A DNA stretch of 64,000 bases from a bacterium (GTDB taxonomy: Bacteria; Sysuimicrobiota; Sysuimicrobiia; Sysuimicrobiales; Segetimicrobiaceae), in contig DASSJF010000013.1 in assembly GCA_035691305.1 (NCBI GenBank), positions 1 to 64,000 of the forward strand. Direction: 5' to 3'. Both the position numbers and the translations under genes were made by a program. Below are positions 18,840-27,147 of the stretch, in pieces. Below the pieces are notes generated by a model, which searched no databases, was not told the DNA's origin, and saw only the letters and a list, made by a program, of their open reading frames with translations. How positions within the stretch are numbered: the stretch's first letter is position 1; each line of letters opens with the position of its first letter.

Positions 18840-19637
18840 ATGCACCCCGTGTTCTTCGAACTCGGCCCGCTGACGGTCCGGTGGTACGGCGTCATGATGG
18901 GCCTCGCGTTGTTTCTCTCCATCCCGATCACCGCGCACTTCGCCGCGCGGTTCGGCATCGACCGCGCCGTCGTCGACACCCTTGCCGTGCCGTTCCTCGC
19001 GACGCTCGTGGTCGGCGCCCGCGCCGGCTACGTCGTCACGCACCTCGGGGAGTTCGCCGGACGGCCGCTCGCGGCCGTCCTCCCGCCCTACGCCGGCTTG
19101 GCGTCCCACGGCTCGATCGCCGCCGGCCTCGTCTTTCTCGCGTGGTGGTGCCCGCGCCACCGCGTGCCGGTATGGCGGCTGCTCGACGCGATGGCGCCTG
19201 CGGTGCTGGTCGCGGTCGTCCTGGTCCGGTGGGGCAATTTCATGAACGGCGAACTCTTCGGCGCCCCGACGTCGCTGCCGTGGGGCGTCGCGGTGCCCGG
19301 GGTGCCCGGCGGGCCGCGCCATCCCCTGCCGCTCTACGAAATCGCGGGAACCCTCGTGATTCTCGGCGGCGCGCTTGCCGTCGCGCGGCGGCGGCCGTTC
19401 GACGGCGCCGCGTGGTGGTTCGCGATCGCGGCCTCGTCGGTGCTACGCTTTCTGCTCGATCTCCTCAGACCGGAAGACCGAACCCCGCTGTTCCTGACGC
19501 TCGGGCAGATCGCGGCGCTCGTCCTGCTCGGATGGGCGCTCCGGTTCTTGTGGGCCGGCCGGCATCGGGCATGCTCCCCGTCCGGAGCGAAGAGAATCAT
19601 GTCCGCATCCCGTCCTCACCACGAGGTGCGCCGATGA
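18840..19637 (+). CDS. lgt: Prolipoprotein diacylglyceryl transferase
   Basis: Membrane enzyme that adds diacylglycerol to the lipobox cysteine of prelipoproteins. The 265-residue protein has about seven membrane segments and the family signature VRWGNFMNGELFG, the SHGSIAAGL histidine loop, and HPLPLYE. Divergent from the thrC riboswitch transcript. The ATG at 18840 sits where transcription is predicted to begin. Its stop overlaps the amidase start (ATGA). Confidence 0.95.
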   Translation: MHPVFFELGPLTVRWYGVMMGLALFLSIPITAHFAARFGIDRAVVDTLAVPFLATLVVGARAGYVVTHLGEFAGRPLAAVLPPYAGLASHGSIAAGLVFLAWWCPRHRVPVWRLLDAMAPAVLVAVVLVRWGNFMNGELFGAPTSLPWGVAVPGVPGGPRHPLPLYEIAGTLVILGGALAVARRRPFDGAAWWFAIAASSVLRFLLDLLRPEDRTPLFLTLGQIAALVLLGWALRFLWAGRHRACSPSGAKRIMSASRPHHEVRR

Positions 19638-21046
19638 ACGCGACCGATCTGTGCTTCACGCCGGCGACGGAGCTCGCCGCCGCCATCCGCGCCAAGCATG
19701 TCTCTCCCACCGAAGTGGTCGAGGTGGTGCTCGACCGGATCGCGACGGTCAACCCGTCTATCAACGCGCTCGTGACCGTCACCGAAGACCAGGCCCGCGC
19801 CGCGGCCCGGGACGTCGAGGCGCGGCTCGCGCGCGGCGAGACGCTCGGCCCGCTCGCCGGCGTCCCCATCACGATCAAGGACCTTGTCATGGTGAAGGGC
19901 GTGCGCACGACGTGGGGCTCGCGCATCTTCGAGCGCTTCATCGCGCCTGAAGACGCGCCGTCGGTCGAACGCCTGCGGGCGGCGGGCGCGGTGATCGTCG
20001 GCATGACGAACTCACCAGAGTTCGGCTACAAGAGTACCACCGACAACCCGGTCTTCGGGGCGACGCGCAACCCCTGGAGCCTCGACCACACGCCGGGCGG
20101 CTCGACGGGCGGCGGCGCGGCGGCGGTGGCGGCCGGCGTGGGGCCCCTCACGATCGGCACCGACGCGGGCGGCTCGATCCGCATCCCGGCCAGCTGCTGC
20201 GGCATCGTAGGATTCAAGCCGACGCTCGGCCGCGTGCCGATGGCGCCGGTCTACGGCGGTCTCGAAACGCTGTCGCACGCCGGACCGATGACGCGCACCG
20301 TGCGCGACGCGGCCGTGATGATGTCCGTGATCGCCGGACCCGATCCGCGCGACCTGATGTCGCTCCCGGACGACGGCACGGACTGGGCCGGCGCCGCCGA
20401 CGGCGGCCTGGCGAACGTCCGTGCCGGGTGGACGCCGGATTGGGGCTACGCCGCCGTCGACCCGGAGGTCCGGCGCATCACCGAATCGGCCGTGCGGGAG
20501 TTCGAGGACGCGGGAGTCCGCATCGAGAGTGCGTCGCCCCGCTTCTCCGACCCGTCGGAGGCGTTCGGCGCGCTGTTTCCGGCATCCGTCGCCGCGCGGC
20601 TCGTCGGCTATCTTCCGGAATGGCGTACGCGGATGGACCCGGGCCTCGTCCGGTACGTCGAGTTGGGCCAGCGGTCGAGCGCGGTCGAGTTCATCCAGGC
20701 CGCGAACGTCCGGCGGACGCTCAACGACGCGTTCCGCGAGTTCTTCCAGACCCACGAACTGCTGCTGACGCCCACGCTCGCCGCTCCGCCGCTGCCGCTG
20801 GGACGGCACACGTACGGGGAGATCGGCGGCAACCCCGTCGGCCCGCTCGGCTGGCTGGCGTTTACGTTCCCGATCAACATGATCGGCTATCCGGCGATCA
20901 CCGTCCCGGCCGGATGGACGGCCTCGGGCCTGCCGGTAGGACTGCAGATCATCGGTCCGCGGTTCGCGGACGCGTCCGTCCTGCGCGCGGCCGCGGCGTA
21001 CGAGGCGCGCCGGCCGTGGGCCGGCCGCCGGCCTCCCGTGGCGTAA
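19634..21046 (+). CDS. Amidase-signature family hydrolase
   Basis: A 470-residue amidase-signature enzyme. The Ser-Ser-Lys triad is visible: lysine in GVPITIKDLV, the bridging serine in GGSTGGGAAAVAAGVG, and the nucleophile in TDAGGSIRIPASCCG. Closest in style to GatA-like amidases, but no gatB or gatC is adjacent, so an amide- or aryl-acylamide-hydrolase role is more likely than tRNA amidation. It is coupled to lgt by ATGA and to the next gene by TAATG. Substrate unknown. Confidence 0.9.
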   Translation: MNATDLCFTPATELAAAIRAKHVSPTEVVEVVLDRIATVNPSINALVTVTEDQARAAARDVEARLARGETLGPLAGVPITIKDLVMVKGVRTTWGSRIFERFIAPEDAPSVERLRAAGAVIVGMTNSPEFGYKSTTDNPVFGATRNPWSLDHTPGGSTGGGAAAVAAGVGPLTIGTDAGGSIRIPASCCGIVGFKPTLGRVPMAPVYGGLETLSHAGPMTRTVRDAAVMMSVIAGPDPRDLMSLPDDGTDWAGAADGGLANVRAGWTPDWGYAAVDPEVRRITESAVREFEDAGVRIESASPRFSDPSEAFGALFPASVAARLVGYLPEWRTRMDPGLVRYVELGQRSSAVEFIQAANVRRTLNDAFREFFQTHELLLTPTLAAPPLPLGRHTYGEIGGNPVGPLGWLAFTFPINMIGYPAITVPAGWTASGLPVGLQIIGPRFADASVLRAAAAYEARRPWAGRRPPVA

Positions 21047-21630
21047 TGCGGGCGCGGCGCCGCGTCTCCCGCCGCACCCTGCTCGGCGCCGCGGCGGGCG
21101 TGTGCGCCGTGGCGGCGGCCGGCATGTGGCGCTGGCTCGACGAATCGCGAGGTCCCGGCTGGACGCCCTCGCTCGATGCGAGCGCGCCCGGGCCGCTCGG
21201 GGAGGGCACCGCCTCCACACTCGTGGCCGCCGCGCGGACGGTGATCGGCCGGGCGATCGAGCCGTCGCATTACGCGGAATACTTCCGGTGGCGCGCGGAG
21301 CATCTGCCGGGGTACCGGGCGCTGTACGAGCGCTTCGCGTCGCGCCTCGATCGCGACGCCCGGCGCGCGGCGCGCTGCCCGTTCGCAGCGTGCGGCACGT
21401 CCGATCGCGAACGGCTGCTGCGCCCCGCCTCACGCGCCCGCGCCCCGCGCTCGGCGCTCGACCTCGCCTGGATGGCGGCCGGAGGACGCGCCTGGGCCGC
21501 CTACGACCGCTTCGTCCTCGACGAAGCCCTGGCGCTCTTCGCGGACACCGACGCGTGGGTGCTATCTGGGTACGAAGGCTGGCCGGGGACGCCGCGCGGC
21601 CTCGACCGCTACCGCCGTGCCCCCCGCTGA
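21046..21630 (+). CDS. Tat-exported small subunit (gluconate 2-dehydrogenase subunit 3-like)
   Basis: A 194-residue protein beginning [17 protein letters not shown], a twin-arginine signal with the hydrophobic stretch after it. The rest, with LVAAARTVIGRAIEPSHYAE, resembles the small subunit 3 family that accompanies membrane GMC dehydrogenases and helps carry them through the Tat system. The GMC gene follows with a 14-base overlap. The ATG at 21046 overlaps the amidase stop. Assignment rests on context and the Tat signal more than on strong motifs. Confidence 0.75.
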   Translation: MRARRRVSRRTLLGAAAGVCAVAAAGMWRWLDESRGPGWTPSLDASAPGPLGEGTASTLVAAARTVIGRAIEPSHYAEYFRWRAEHLPGYRALYERFASRLDRDARRAARCPFAACGTSDRERLLRPASRARAPRSALDLAWMAAGGRAWAAYDRFVLDEALALFADTDAWVLSGYEGWPGTPRGLDRYRRAPR

Positions 21631-23194
21631 CCGCCCTTCCCTCACAATCGTCGGATCCGGGATCGCCGGCGCCTTGATCGCCTACCTGCTCACGGCGCAG
21701 GGGCGGCGTGTCGAGATCTTCGAACGCGGCCCCGCGTATCCGTATCCGCACACGCCGCAGTTCGAGGACCGCTTCCTCCACCGGTACGACAACCCCGCGT
21801 ACCGCCTGCCTTCCGACCTGCAGGGCCTGACCGCCTCCGGCACCTACGGCGGCGACGTCGACCGGGAGCGCCACATGGTGGTGGGCGGCACCGCCACGCA
21901 TTGGGCCGGGATCGCGCTGCGGATGATTCCGGAGGACTTCCGTACGAAAACGCTGTACGGCTTTGGAGACGACTGGCCGATCGGATACGACGACCTCGAG
22001 CCGTATTACAGCCGCGCCGAAGCGCTGCTCGGCGTGTCCGGGACCGACGCCGATAACCCGTTTGCGCCGAAGCGTTCGCGGCCGTATCCTTTGCCGCCGT
22101 TCGAACTGAGCTACGAAGACCGGAAGCTCGCCGCGCGGCTGGCGGCCGCCGGCATCGTCCTGCACACAACGCCGCAGGCCGCCACGCGGCTGGCGTACGG
22201 CGACCGGCCGGGCTGCCAGAACTTCGGCGCCTGCGACGTGTGCCCGATCGGCGTGCGCTATTCTCCGAACTACCATCTCGCCCGCGCGGTCGCGACCGGG
22301 CGCTGCACGGTTCACCGCGAGACGTCCGTGCGGCGGATCGCCACCGCGGACGGCGGACGCCGCGCGGCATCGCTGATCTACCGCGCCAACGGCGGGGACG
22401 GCGATCGCGAACACCGCGGGCCCGTCATCGTCCTCGCCGGAGGGGCGATCGAGAACGCGCGCCTCCTGCTGCTGTCGAGCCGCGACCGGTACCCCGACGG
22501 CGTGCCGCTCAGCGGCGTAGTCGGGCGCCGGCTGACGTTCCACCACTTGTGGAGCGGCAGCCTGCGCTACGCGGACCGGATGATGCCGGGCCGCCTCGGC
22601 CGGTGGACCGGACAGAGTCATCAGTTCCTCACACCGCCGTCCCGCGGCCGGCACGGCGCCGTGAAGGTCGAGTTTTCGGCGAACGTCGTGCCGTGGTCCG
22701 CCGACGCCGCGGCCGGCGCCGGCAGCGGCGACGAGATCCTCGACCGGTTCGCGCCGGTCACGGCGCTGCGCGACGTTACCCTGCACAGCGAGGCCGCGCC
22801 GGAAACGCGGCGGACCGTCACGCTCTCGTCCTCCGCCCGCGACCGGTTCGGCGACCCGTACGCGCACGTCCACTACGACCTGAGCGGCTTCGACGAAGCG
22901 ACATACGCCTACGCGCGGGAGCTGTTCGACCGGTTTGCCAAAGCCACGGGGGCCGCCGGCGCGCAGCTGCGCGGGATCGAGACTTATTATTCGGGCGGCC
23001 ACCACATGGGCACGTGCCGGATGGGCCTCGATCGCCGCGACAGCGCCGTGGACTCGTTCGGCGCGCTCCACGGGTGCCCCAACCTGTTCGTCGCCGGCAG
23101 CAGCATGTTCGTCGGTCCCGCCGCCGTCAACCCCACCCTCACGATCGCCGCGCTCGCGATCCGGACCGCCGACCGCCTGGCCCGCATGTTTTGA
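21617..23194 (+). CDS. GMC-family FAD oxidoreductase
   Basis: A 525-residue flavoprotein dehydrogenase acting on an alcohol or sugar outside the cytoplasm. FAD-binding IVGSGIAGALIAYLL is near the N terminus; MVVGGTATHWAG and the C-terminal SSMFVGPAAVNPTLTIAALA are GMC-type signatures. The catalytic-region histidines lie in GGHHMGTCRMG. A cysteine cluster CQNFGACDVCPIG occurs mid-protein. It starts at GTG 21617 within the Tat-subunit gene and probably leaves the cell as a complex with it. No cytochrome c subunit is next to it. Confidence 0.9.
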   Translation: MPPADRPSLTIVGSGIAGALIAYLLTAQGRRVEIFERGPAYPYPHTPQFEDRFLHRYDNPAYRLPSDLQGLTASGTYGGDVDRERHMVVGGTATHWAGIALRMIPEDFRTKTLYGFGDDWPIGYDDLEPYYSRAEALLGVSGTDADNPFAPKRSRPYPLPPFELSYEDRKLAARLAAAGIVLHTTPQAATRLAYGDRPGCQNFGACDVCPIGVRYSPNYHLARAVATGRCTVHRETSVRRIATADGGRRAASLIYRANGGDGDREHRGPVIVLAGGAIENARLLLLSSRDRYPDGVPLSGVVGRRLTFHHLWSGSLRYADRMMPGRLGRWTGQSHQFLTPPSRGRHGAVKVEFSANVVPWSADAAAGAGSGDEILDRFAPVTALRDVTLHSEAAPETRRTVTLSSSARDRFGDPYAHVHYDLSGFDEATYAYARELFDRFAKATGAAGAQLRGIETYYSGGHHMGTCRMGLDRRDSAVDSFGALHGCPNLFVAGSSMFVGPAAVNPTLTIAALAIRTADRLARMF

Positions 23195-23533
23195 TCAGAC
23201 CCCCCGGAGATCGATGTGGCGCGCTTCTACGCGCAGCAACGCAAGCGAGTCGGTGGCCCGCAGACCCTCCTCGGTGCGCAGCGGCTCATCGGACGCCCGG
23301 CCGGCGGGCTCGACGACCTCCTGCTGCGCGGCAAGGATCCGGAACAGCCGCGCCGCCTCCCATGACGTGATCGCGCCCTGCTCGTAGGCGGACCACAGGT
23401 CCGCCACCGCGTCCGCTCCCGCCGGATGCGCGCTGCGCATCGCGTACCAAACGATCGCGGCCGAGCCCGCGAACATACCGCCCGCCACGAGCAGTCCCAG
23501 TTCCCAACCGGGGCCAAATAATTGTGGCCACAT
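23195..23533 (-). CDS. Small membrane protein of unknown function
   Basis: A 112-residue protein with one membrane segment (about 12-32) and a soluble tail; WSAYEQGAITSWEAARLFRI in the tail resembles a short SHOCT-like helix pair. The gene starts directly after the end of the convergent GMC gene and has an upstream GGGAGG. Unrecognised function. Confidence 0.6.
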   Translation of the reverse strand: MWPQLFGPGWELGLLVAGGMFAGSAAIVWYAMRSAHPAGADAVADLWSAYEQGAITSWEAARLFRILAAQQEVVEPAGRASDEPLRTEEGLRATDSLALLRVEARHIDLRGV

Positions 23534-23671
23534 CGCTATCCCTCCCGCGTGTCGAGTACCGCCGCCAGGAAGCGTACGACGGGCGGACGCGGGCGGCTAT
23601 GACCTGGGTCACTGACCGGGGACCCGGTTCGTGATATCCGTGGAGGCGACGGCGGACGGGGAGGCACGGAG

Positions 23672-23881
23672 ATGATCGACCGGTACAGTGTGGAAAAGAT
23701 CATCGACGGACACCGCGCAGACGCTGTGAAGGCAGCGGAGCAGGAACGGCTGACGTCGCAGCTGGCGGCCGCGCCGCCCACGCTCCGGCCGGCCGGGGGA
23801 CGGGCGGCCGGAATACTCCGCGCGCTCGTATTCGCCGGCGGGCGGAGACCGGACGACACAGAGCAGATGGAAGGCTGCTAG
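23672..23881 (+). CDS. Small unknown protein
   Basis: A 69-residue predicted soluble protein starting MIDRYSVEKIIDGHRAD, then an alanine-rich middle and a basic tail. GGGGAGG precedes the ATG at good spacing, supporting translation. Its stop overlaps the end of the crp-like gene on the other strand by 4 bases. No family recognised; it could be a chance frame in this GC-rich DNA. Confidence 0.5.
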   Translation: MIDRYSVEKIIDGHRADAVKAAEQERLTSQLAAAPPTLRPAGGRAAGILRALVFAGGRRPDDTEQMEGC

Positions 23882-24558
23882 ACGATCTGCGCGCGCAGGC
23901 GCTCGACGTTGAGCAGGACGAGGCGGCCGCGTTCGTGACGGAGCAGTCCCTGGGCGGCGTACGAGCGCAGGCACTTGTTGATGCTTTCGCGGGTCGCGCC
24001 CACCATGCTGGCGAGATCGCCCTGGGTGAGGCGCGCGCCGATCGTTACCCCGCCGGGGCCAGGCTTGCCGCGCGTCTCGGCCAGCTCGATGAGAAGACGC
24101 GTCACGCGCGTCCGTACGTCGGAGAACGCCGCGTCGTGGACGAGGCGGTCGGTCCGCCGGAAGCGCCGGCTCAACGCCGCGAGCATGTTCACCGACACCG
24201 TCGGCACCTCGCGAAGAAACCGCAGAAAGTCCTCCCGCGCAAGCACCAGCATCTCGGTCGGCACGGTCGCGACCGCGTCCGCGGAACGCGGCTCTCCGTC
24301 GAGCAGCGCGAGCTCCCCAAAGAACTCGCCCGGCCCGAGCAGCGACAGCACCACCTCTTTGCCGTCCGACCCGCCGAGGAGAATCTTGACCTCACCGGTC
24401 TCGACAACATAGAGGGCCGTGCCGGGATCCCCCTCGCGGAACACCGGCTCACCGGCCCGGTAACGACGGGGCCGCAGGAGCGCAGCGACCTTCTCCAGCT
24501 CGGCGGGCGTCAGCTGGCTGAACAGCGGGCTGTGGCTCAGGAGGTCGCGCCGCGACAT
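23878..24558 (-). CDS. Crp/Fnr-family transcription regulator
   Basis: A 226-residue regulator: cyclic-nucleotide-binding domain at about 13-125 with GEVKILLGG and GEFFGELALLDGEPRSADAV (the phosphate-binding cassette region), dimer helix at about 125-145, and winged helix with LTQGDLASMVGATRESINK as recognition helix. It lacks N-terminal cysteines of Fnr type, so oxygen sensing by an iron-sulfur cluster is unlikely. GELALLDGEPRSA resembles cAMP-binding family members. A good half-consensus Crp site lies between it and the divergent repeat-peptide gene. Confidence 0.93.
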   Translation of the reverse strand: MSRRDLLSHSPLFSQLTPAELEKVAALLRPRRYRAGEPVFREGDPGTALYVVETGEVKILLGGSDGKEVVLSLLGPGEFFGELALLDGEPRSADAVATVPTEMLVLAREDFLRFLREVPTVSVNMLAALSRRFRRTDRLVHDAAFSDVRTRVTRLLIELAETRGKPGPGGVTIGARLTQGDLASMVGATRESINKCLRSYAAQGLLRHERGRLVLLNVERLRAQIV

Positions 24559-24647
24559 CGCCGCGGCTGTTCGACCTTCCGCGCACCGGTCCTGCCGGGC
24601 CCGACCCGCGCGCGGGTGCCTCGCATCGCCGGCGGCTCCGTTGAGGT

Positions 24648-24663
24648 TGTGGCGCGGTTCACA
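24648..24663. promoter_or_regulatory. Candidate Crp/Fnr operator
   Basis: TGTGG-CGCGGT-TCACA matches the general TGTGA-N6-TCACA Crp consensus at 9 of 10 positions with correct spacing. It is centred about 64 bases upstream of the predicted start of the repeat-peptide transcript (-10 TAGGAT at 24708-24713), near the usual activator position, and 90 bases upstream of the crp-like start. Confidence 0.6.
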
Positions 24664-24763
24664 GCGCCGGCGTGAACGAGTTCATCGCAGCGCGCCTCTT
24701 CCGCGGGTAGGATGGCCACGTCAGATCAAAACGCACCGCCCAAACCGGGAGGAGGACACGCTA

Positions 24764-25006
24764 ATGAAGATGCTTCGGAAGGCGCTCGGATTGTTCGTCG
24801 GGGGAAGCCTGCTCATCGCGGGAGCCGGGTTGTTCGTCGAGCACGATGGCCGGCTCGCCAGCGCGCCCGTCGTCGAGAAGGACAGCCGGCTTGCCAGCGC
24901 GCCCGTCGTCGAGAAGGACAGCCGGTTTGCCAGCGCGCCGATCGTCGAGAAGGACAGCCGGTTTGCCAACGCGCCGATCGTCGAGAAGGACAGCCGGCTC
25001 GGCTGA
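24764..25006 (+). CDS. Small secreted protein with four 12-residue repeats
   Basis: An 80-residue protein of no known family. Residues 1-25 look like a signal peptide or membrane anchor (KMLRKALGLFVGGSLLIAGA). Residues 30-77 are four tandem copies of R-L/F-A-S/N-A-P-V/I-V-E-K-D-S, followed by RLG and stop. The ATG at 24764 has GGGAGGAGG upstream. It diverges from a Crp/Fnr regulator and carries a likely Crp site in its promoter. The repeats could be a multi-copy peptide precursor or a wall-associated stalk; both are inference. Confidence 0.75.
   Translation: MKMLRKALGLFVGGSLLIAGAGLFVEHDGRLASAPVVEKDSRLASAPVVEKDSRFASAPIVEKDSRFANAPIVEKDSRLG
24851..24994 (+). repeat. Four 36-bp tandem repeats coding 12 residues each
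   Basis: Units at 24851-24886, 24887-24922, 24923-24958 and 24959-24994. The first two units encode identical peptides and differ by a base (CTC/CTT); the last two change Leu to Phe and the first Val to Ile, and the fourth Ser to Asn. The gradient suggests recent duplication at one end. Confidence 0.95.
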
Positions 25007-25021
25007 GCTACCCTGAGGCGC

Positions 25022-25067
25022 GGCGGTCCTCCCGCAGAGACATACCCCCAGCCCCGGGAGGGCCGCC
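25022..25067. terminator. Hairpin after the repeat-peptide gene
   Basis: GGCGGTCCTCCCG (25022-25034) pairs with CGGGAGGGCCGCC (25055-25067), 15 bases after the stop of the repeat-peptide gene and before the convergent oxidoreductase gene. Only a short pyrimidine run follows. A two-way terminator is plausible. Confidence 0.5.
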
Positions 25068-25173
25068 CGCTTTCTTCGGCAATATCCATCGGCACGGCGG
25101 TCCTTCGACACCGGTGACGCGGGCGGAGGATCTCTTCGTTTCTCTCGGCGCGGGGGACTCGTTCGGGATCTCG

Positions 25174-27132
25174 TCACTCCGCGATGCTCTTCCGCACGAG
25201 CTCCGCGATATCCATCGGACGCCAGGAAGCTTCCTTGGCCGCCTTCGCTTCCTCGAGCATCATCATGCAGAATGGACACGCCGTCGCGACGACGTCCGCC
25301 CCGGTCTCGGCGACGTGGCCGCCGCGCACATGGTTAACGCGCTGTCCCACCCGCTCGTCCACCCAGTAGAGACCCCCGCCGGCCCCGCAGCAAAAGCCCT
25401 TCTCGCGGCACTGCGCCATCTCGACGAAGCGCGCTCCCGGCAGCGCTCCGAGGACCTCTCGCGGCGCTTCGTACTCGTTGTTGTGCCGGCCGAGATAGCA
25501 CGGATCGTGGTAGGTAAGCGTGCCCTCGACCGCGGCCGCCGGCCGGAGACGTCCCTCGGCGACGAGGCGCGCCAGCAGCTGCGTCGAGTGGTATACCTCG
25601 TACGCCCCGCCGAACTGTGGGTACTCGTTCTTCAGCGTGTTGTAACAGTGCGGACAAACGGTGAGGATCTTGGACACACCGTGCCGGCGGAGGGTGTCGA
25701 TGTTCTTCTGGGCGAGGGTCTGAAACAGATATTCGTTCCCCATCCGCCGCGCCGGATCTCCCGTACACTGCTCGGCGTCGCCGAGGATCGCGAAGTCGAC
25801 CCCGCCCCGTCGCAGCAGGTCCGCGAGCGCCCGCAGAGCGCCGTGATTTCGCTCGTTGAACGCGGAGGCGCAGCCGACCCACAGCAGCCACTCCGGGCAA
25901 GGGCCGTCGCCGCTCAGGATCGGAAGGTCCAGCCCGTCCGCCCACGCCGTGCGCGTGATGGCCGCGCCGCGGAACGGCGTGCCCCGGATCTCGAGGCTGC
26001 GCATCGCTTCCTCGATCGTCTTGGGCGCCCGCGCCTGCTCCATCACGAGGTGCCGGCGCATCCCGACGATCTTGTCGATGTGGTCGTTAGTGGCCGGACA
26101 CTCTTCGACGCACGCCCCGCAGGTGAGACACTGCCAGAGAAAGTCGTCCGAGAACACGCCGCCGACGAGCGCGCCGGCCGGTGCGTCTACGCCCCGTCCG
26201 CCTCTCCGCTCCAGCGTTTTTCGCAGGTCGGTATGGAGACGGCGGGGATCGAGCTCTTTGCCGGTGCAGTTGGCCGGGCAGACCTCAGTGCAGCGGCCGC
26301 ACTCCATGCAGGCGAACGTGTCCAGCAGGTCCTTCCAGGTCAGGTGCTCGGGCGATGAGACGCCGACGACCTCGGCATGCTCGATATCGACCGGCTCGAG
26401 CGCGCCCCGCGGACGCGCCCGCCGCAGCAGGATGTTCGGAACAAGGGTCACTAGGTGCAGGTGCTTCCCATCCGGGATCAGTGTCAGGAAATACAGCACG
26501 ATGAGCAGATGACCCCACAGCGCGGTCTCGTAGACGGCCCGGACCGCGGCCGGCGGCGCCGCGACGAAGAGCCGCGCGAGGAGGCTCGACAGCCAGGCAC
26601 TCGGCCCCCACGCGGGCCGCTCGAGCGCGATCTGCGCGCCGCGCGACACGAGCAGCGTGATCATGATACCGGCGATCAGGGCCAGAATGAGGTAGGCCCC
26701 GTGCCGATCCTGCCCCTCCAGGCGCTTGATCCGAGCGCCCACCCTCGCCCACACGGCCATCGCGACGCCCGCCAAGACCAAGACGATGAAGAGATCCTGA
26801 ACGGCGACCAGCAGCGGCAACCCCCCGACCCACGGCAGCGTCCAGCCCGGCGAGGCGGCCTCGCCCACGGCCTGGACGATCGTCGTCAGCAGCACGAGAA
26901 AACCCCAGAAGATGAACAGGTGCAGCAGACCGAACCACGGCCGCCGCAGCACCCGCCGGTGCAGAGCCACCTGCGCCACCAGATCGCGCAGCCGCGCGGG
27001 CAGCGGCGCCAGCGGCACGGGACCGCGTCCCCGCCGAATCAGCCGGTAGATCCGCCGAAGCTTGCCGGCGAAGACCGCACACGCAAGCAGAATGAGAACT
27101 GCTAGAACGACGGCGGGCGCACCCGTGGACAT
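25174..27132 (-). CDS. Membrane HdrD-like iron-sulfur oxidoreductase (likely ETF:quinone type)
   Basis: A 652-residue fusion predicted to pass electrons, probably from electron-transfer flavoprotein, to membrane quinone. About six N-terminal membrane helices form a NarI-like cytochrome b domain (1-235). Two 4Fe-4S motifs follow: CMECGRCTEVCP and CLTCGACVEECP. Then two CCG-type domains as in HdrD: CPHCYNTLKNEYP with YHDPCYLGRHN, and FCCGAGGG with CPFCMMMLEE. The layout matches the EMO family described as ETF:menaquinone oxidoreductases. It lies 15 bases after nuoN and probably belongs to the nuo transcript. Confidence 0.85.
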   Translation of the reverse strand: MSTGAPAVVLAVLILLACAVFAGKLRRIYRLIRRGRGPVPLAPLPARLRDLVAQVALHRRVLRRPWFGLLHLFIFWGFLVLLTTIVQAVGEAASPGWTLPWVGGLPLLVAVQDLFIVLVLAGVAMAVWARVGARIKRLEGQDRHGAYLILALIAGIMITLLVSRGAQIALERPAWGPSAWLSSLLARLFVAAPPAAVRAVYETALWGHLLIVLYFLTLIPDGKHLHLVTLVPNILLRRARPRGALEPVDIEHAEVVGVSSPEHLTWKDLLDTFACMECGRCTEVCPANCTGKELDPRRLHTDLRKTLERRGGRGVDAPAGALVGGVFSDDFLWQCLTCGACVEECPATNDHIDKIVGMRRHLVMEQARAPKTIEEAMRSLEIRGTPFRGAAITRTAWADGLDLPILSGDGPCPEWLLWVGCASAFNERNHGALRALADLLRRGGVDFAILGDAEQCTGDPARRMGNEYLFQTLAQKNIDTLRRHGVSKILTVCPHCYNTLKNEYPQFGGAYEVYHSTQLLARLVAEGRLRPAAAVEGTLTYHDPCYLGRHNNEYEAPREVLGALPGARFVEMAQCREKGFCCGAGGGLYWVDERVGQRVNHVRGGHVAETGADVVATACPFCMMMLEEAKAAKEASWRPMDIAELVRKSIAE

Positions 27133-27147
27133 TCGGCGCTGTCGCTT

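Noticed and set aside
20012-23071. Long minus-strand frame opposite the amidase and GMC genes
   Set aside because: Shadow of strongly coding plus-strand genes; no domain is recognisable in it.
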